Origin: Phycisphaerales bacterium UBA3158
GTDB lineage: Bacteria > Planctomycetota > Phycisphaerae > Phycisphaerales > SM1A02
Length of the DNA stretch: 16,973 nucleotides
Assembly: GCA_002364555.1 (NCBI GenBank)
Contig: DEYM01000038.1
Coordinates: 1-16,973, forward strand
Direction: 5' to 3'
How positions within the stretch are numbered: the first letter of the stretch is position 1; each line of letters starts with the position of its first letter. Below are positions 14,186-16,973 of the stretch, piece by piece. The notes under the pieces are model-generated. The model saw only the letters and a program-made list of their open reading frames with translations, was not told the DNA's origin and did no database searches. Both the position numbers and the translations under genes were made by a program.

Positions 14186-15660
14186 GGCGATGCGTTGCCC
14201 GGCTGGGATGTCCCGCCGTCCAGCTCGTTCATGACCTGGCTCATTGGCCGCTGCGTGCCCGAGCTGTCGATCACGATTGGATCGATGGGGATCTCAGGTG
14301 CGCGAAGTATCTCGACGGACTCCAGGACGGCGCCCTCTCGCATCTCCCGCACCACATCAAGTCCGCTGGTGACACGCCCGAAGACGTTTCGTGTCCCATT
14401 GAGGTGTGGAGCCGGAAAATGGTAGAGGCACAACTGGTTCGTGCTGCTGTCGGGATTGGCGGGGTTGTTCATGTACATGGACACGGACCCGGTGAAGAAG
14501 TCCCTCGAGTCGTCCTCATCGAGCTCGATGGGTAGCGTGTACGGTGCCGATCGGGACGTTTCTCCGGTAATGGATCGAAAGCCCGTGTGGATTCGCATGA
14601 ACGGCAGCTGTTCGTAGTCGCCTCTTCTGGCAGTGGCGAGAAAGGCGGCGACCGTGTTGGGCGCCTCTCCGGCGAAGAGCTCCAGTTCCACGGGCTTGCC
14701 GTCGATCGTGATCCGCACGAGCGGATTGTCGGTGCTGTTGGTCTGAAGTGTTCGCAGCTTCTGTTCTCGCTGCCAGGCATCCAGTGCCTGCTTGCGAAGA
14801 GGGAGCATGAACTTGAGTCTGCGAGCCAGCCCCGGCTTGCTCTCGATCGAGTCGAGATCGATGGAGGACATGATGTCGTAGGCCTCCTGGAAGCGGTGAT
14901 CGGCATAGAGGCAGTCGGAATGGAGATACGCCACATCGGGTCTCTTGAGCATCTCGGCAGGCATCGTCTTGATGATGTCGGCCGCCGATTTGAACTGATT
15001 TGCCGATCGGAGTCCCCTGGCGACGCATAGGAGCACATCGGGATGTTCGGGTGACCACTCGAGAAGCTGTTCCCCGAGATCGGCGGCTGTCCATGGATCG
15101 CTCTTCTGCAGGGCAGTGAGGAAGGCGATCGGCCGTTCGGGACTGGCTGCATCGATCATCAGCGTGCGGAACCGTGACTGGATCAGCGAGGGGTCGTGGG
15201 TGGTCGCCGTGATGGTCCATGCGTTCCAGAACATCAGTGATGTCGGATTGAGCTCGAGGAGTTCATTCAGGACGTCGAGACTGCGATCGAGCCGGTTGTC
15301 GTTGGTGTAGTGGGCCGCCCACTGGAGTCCAGCCTGCACATTCCTCGGATTCATTCTCATGATGGCCCGGAGGGAGGTGTCGAGGCATTCATCGTCTCCA
15401 AGTTGGCCACAGAGGCTCGCGGACATGAGCCAGGCGCTCTCATTGTCCGGATGCTCGGCCAGAAACAGCCTGTTCTCCTGGAGAAGTTCCATCATGGCCG
15501 ACTTCTTGGAGTCACCGACGAGTACGCCCTCGCTGATCTCCTTGAGAATCGTGTTGGCCTTCTCTTCAAGTCGGTCCCAGCGATCGTCTGGGGTTTGCGC
15601 CATGGCTGCCAGCAGCAGGGCGAGGCCAACGATCAGGTATCGGCTGGAAATGCGCAGCAT
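14182..15660 (-). CDS. Exported TPR protein with a C-terminal cyclophilin-like domain
   Basis: The start at 15660 has GGAG five bases upstream and gives 492 residues with a clean signal peptide (MLRISSRYLIVGLALLLAAMA, likely cut after AMA). An upstream ATG at 15678 would add six residues before it. Residues about 25-295 are helical repeats of the TPR kind. Residues about 314-455 form a cyclophilin-type peptidyl-prolyl isomerase domain (PVELELFAGEAPNTVAAFL, then LPFMRIHTGFRS and NGTRNVFGRVTSGLDVV). The active site is altered. The arginine of the FxR motif is kept (R356), but the GFMIQGGD-like block reads GFRSITGE and the SQFFI block reads NQLCLY. The Trp and His of WLDGxHxVFG are replaced. It may be a binding module with little isomerase activity. 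It overlaps the upstream pterin-synthase-like gene by 28 bp, so the two are probably one transcript. Confidence 0.8.
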   Translation of the reverse strand: MLRISSRYLIVGLALLLAAMAQTPDDRWDRLEEKANTILKEISEGVLVGDSKKSAMMELLQENRLFLAEHPDNESAWLMSASLCGQLGDDECLDTSLRAIMRMNPRNVQAGLQWAAHYTNDNRLDRSLDVLNELLELNPTSLMFWNAWTITATTHDPSLIQSRFRTLMIDAASPERPIAFLTALQKSDPWTAADLGEQLLEWSPEHPDVLLCVARGLRSANQFKSAADIIKTMPAEMLKRPDVAYLHSDCLYADHRFQEAYDIMSSIDLDSIESKPGLARRLKFMLPLRKQALDAWQREQKLRTLQTNSTDNPLVRITIDGKPVELELFAGEAPNTVAAFLATARRGDYEQLPFMRIHTGFRSITGETSRSAPYTLPIELDEDDSRDFFTGSVSMYMNNPANPDSSTNQLCLYHFPAPHLNGTRNVFGRVTSGLDVVREMREGAVLESVEILRAPEIPIDPIVIDSSGTQRPMSQVMNELDGGTSQPGNASP

Positions 15661-16442
15661 GTCTTCTCCGTCTCCCATAGCCGAACCTTGTTCAGCTGGA
15701 TGCTATGTTCGGATAGTGGATCGACGAGTCTCTGGTGGCAACTGAGCGTGATGTTCTCGACCGTCGGATTGCTGTTGGCGAAGTCGTCGACATCCATGTT
15801 CAGATACGTGTGGTCGTACTCATCGATGATGCAGTCATGGACCACACGATCGAGATCCAGAACGGTGAATCCGTAGCCCGGTTGGGAAGGATCTATCGGA
15901 ACACGTATCTCGACCTCGAGTCGATAGTTGTGTCCATGTCCGTTGGGATTGCAGCATTTGCCGAAGACATCGCGATTCTTCTGTTCATCGAACTCCGGAT
16001 TATGGAGTCTGTGGGAGGCTGCAAACTGGTACTGCTGAGAGAGCAGATATGTCTTGAGGTCATCCGTCTTCATACTCATACGATAGGTCGGCATGAGATT
16101 CCAATCCACCCGTCTGATCCTGGCGGAGATCCTGGCCTGCAATTCGGGCAGGGACGCCTCCAGAATATGGGCCGGATGGTCGCAGCCCTCATGAAGCGCG
16201 GTGGCGATGCGTGGAGCCATCACCGCATGGACGGCCTGATCCATGTCGTAGATGCTCTCGACGAATCCGGTGGTTTTCTCGGCGGGACCGTCGCAAGCAA
16301 GCGTGATCTCGTAGAAGGCCCCGAGCCCTCTGGTCGTGGAGAACGAGGCATAGGAATTCTTGCTCTTGGCCGGGACCGGTGATCCGGGAGCCAGATAGAG
16401 TCTGGTTGTTCTGGTCAACGACAGGGATGGATTCTGTTTCAT
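15633..16442 (-). CDS. Tandem 6-pyruvoyl-tetrahydropterin synthase / QueD-like protein
   Basis: The 269-residue protein is twice the usual length (about 120-150). The C-terminal half (about 124-266) is an apparently intact PTPS/QueD domain. Zinc ligands are H144 in QFAASHRL and H169/H171 in GHGHNY, with cysteines in FGKCCNP (C163, C164) as the likely catalytic position. DHTYLN (210-215), NPTVEN (225-230) and the terminal ET (257-258) are family blocks. The N-terminal half (about 10-115) follows the same pattern, but its GHGH equivalent reads GLGA, so both zinc histidines are lost. Possible products are 6-carboxytetrahydropterin (queuosine/deazapurine route) or a tetrahydropterin; the window does not decide. 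It is first in a leftward operon with the TPR-cyclophilin gene. Confidence 0.85.
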   Translation of the reverse strand: MKQNPSLSLTRTTRLYLAPGSPVPAKSKNSYASFSTTRGLGAFYEITLACDGPAEKTTGFVESIYDMDQAVHAVMAPRIATALHEGCDHPAHILEASLPELQARISARIRRVDWNLMPTYRMSMKTDDLKTYLLSQQYQFAASHRLHNPEFDEQKNRDVFGKCCNPNGHGHNYRLEVEIRVPIDPSQPGYGFTVLDLDRVVHDCIIDEYDHTYLNMDVDDFANSNPTVENITLSCHQRLVDPLSEHSIQLNKVRLWETEKTCCAFPADT

Positions 16443-16454
16443 GGCATGGACACG

Positions 16455-16470
16455 ATAGCCTCGAGGCTAT
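16455..16470. promoter_or_regulatory. Perfect 16-bp palindrome between divergent genes
   Basis: ATAGCCTCGAGGCTAT reads the same on both strands. It lies in a 59-bp gap, 12 bp from the leftward pterin-synthase start and 31 bp from the rightward lipoprotein start. A possible rightward -10, TATACT, at 16468-16473 overlaps it. It could be a shared operator. Confidence 0.4.
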
Positions 16471-16501
16471 ACTCGCGCCCCAGTTGAGCAGGGATCTTTT
16501 C

Positions 16502-16973
16502 ATGAATGATTCACGATGGCCCATCATCATCGTCCGGCAAGCCTTCATGGCATCGATCGTGGCATTGGCAGGATGTCAATCCGTCGTTCCCTCGGTGGCG
16601 ACGTCGCCGACTTCCAGTTCACCCGGGGGCTCGACTGACAAGTGGGTGGAGCTTCAGCCGGGGTTGATGGTGCGTCCCTCGGCAATGGAGGTCCAGTTGG
16701 AGGCGAGGATCTGTCTTGATGCCGGCTGGCTCGAGCAGATCATGTGCGCTCCGGGCACGCGTGAACACGAATCGATCATGGTGACCGACATTCCTCCTTC
16801 GGCGATACATGCCGCTTTGCTGGCGGCTGGCATGCAGCCGGGCAGTCCCGGTTTCTGGCGAGAACAGGATGGAGACATCATCGAGATGCCGCCGACGGGT
16901 TCTCGGGTCGAGGTTCTCGTGGCCGTCGATGGATCCAGCCAGTGGCAGTCGGTCAAGTCATGGATCGAGTCCG
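16502..16973 (+). CDS. YdjY-domain lipoprotein (3' end beyond the window)
   Basis: The frame is open from the ATG to the right edge (157 codons). The N-terminus is a signal peptide with lipobox LAGC (lipidated C25), followed by a Ser/Thr/Pro-rich linker. From about residue 44 the sequence resembles the YdjY domain of planctomycete secreted proteins: MVRPSAMEVQLEARICL, then an LEQIMCAPGTREHESIMV block with a single Cys, then IHAALLAAGMQPGSPGFW. The function of this domain is not known. AGGGA at 16490-16494 lies seven bases before the ATG. It diverges from the pterin-synthase-like gene. Confidence 0.75.
   Translation, partial: MNDSRWPIIIVRQAFMASIVALAGCQSVVPSVATSPTSSSPGGSTDKWVELQPGLMVRPSAMEVQLEARICLDAGWLEQIMCAPGTREHESIMVTDIPPSAIHAALLAAGMQPGSPGFWREQDGDIIEMPPTGSRVEVLVAVDGSSQWQSVKSWIES

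Overview
The window reads as one contiguous bacterial chromosome segment of roughly 55-60% G+C (estimated by eye) with ordinary gene density. I see no phage, insertion sequence, CRISPR array, tRNA or rRNA. Several features fit an aerobic, probably marine Planctomycetota of the Phycisphaerae type: a YdjY-domain lipoprotein, MqnD of the futalosine menaquinone pathway, several lipoproteins with signal peptidase II sites, and a kinase/phospho-lyase fusion. This taxonomic guess is inference from gene content, not from a marker gene.

Layout. (1) 1-1505: a leftward multipass membrane protein cut by the window edge, then a rightward NTF2-like lipoprotein that ends in a clear hairpin terminator. (2) 1567-5992: a MerC-type metal transporter carrying a duplicated cysteine-rich loop, with a strong palindrome on its promoter. 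It is followed by a periplasmic phosphatase/cytochrome c'-like fusion and, 12 bp later, by a 754-residue kinase plus class-III aminotransferase-fold fusion. A bidirectional-looking terminator closes the block. (3) 5993-6994: mostly gene-poor, with one small two-helix membrane protein. (4) 6995-8621: dprA and lexA face each other; lexA has a cluster of GTTC elements over its own promoter. (5) 8622-9215: about 600 bp without a credible gene but with two strong inverted repeats. (6) 9216-11168: an isopenicillin-N-epimerase-like PLP enzyme convergent with a TPR/SPOR lipoprotein. (7) 11255-14185: an acyl-CoA ligase translationally coupled to mqnD, then a two-ACT-domain protein. (8) 14182-16973: a leftward pair (tandem 6-pyruvoyl-tetrahydropterin-synthase-like protein, then TPR-cyclophilin) divergent from a YdjY lipoprotein that runs off the right end.

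How the genes may work together. The 2643-5939 pair puts a phosphatase, an aminoglycoside-phosphotransferase-fold kinase and a phospho-lyase side by side. The kinase/lyase halves match the human hydroxylysine kinase and phosphohydroxylysine/phosphoethanolamine phospho-lyase pair, so one polypeptide may phosphorylate an amino alcohol and then eliminate the phosphate. dprA and lexA are both DNA-damage/recombination genes. The ligase-mqnD pair lies in quinone or lipid metabolism. The most unusual items are the MerC protein with five C-x3-C-C motifs, the phosphatase-cytochrome fusion, the half-dead tandem pterin synthase, and the structured gap upstream of lexA.
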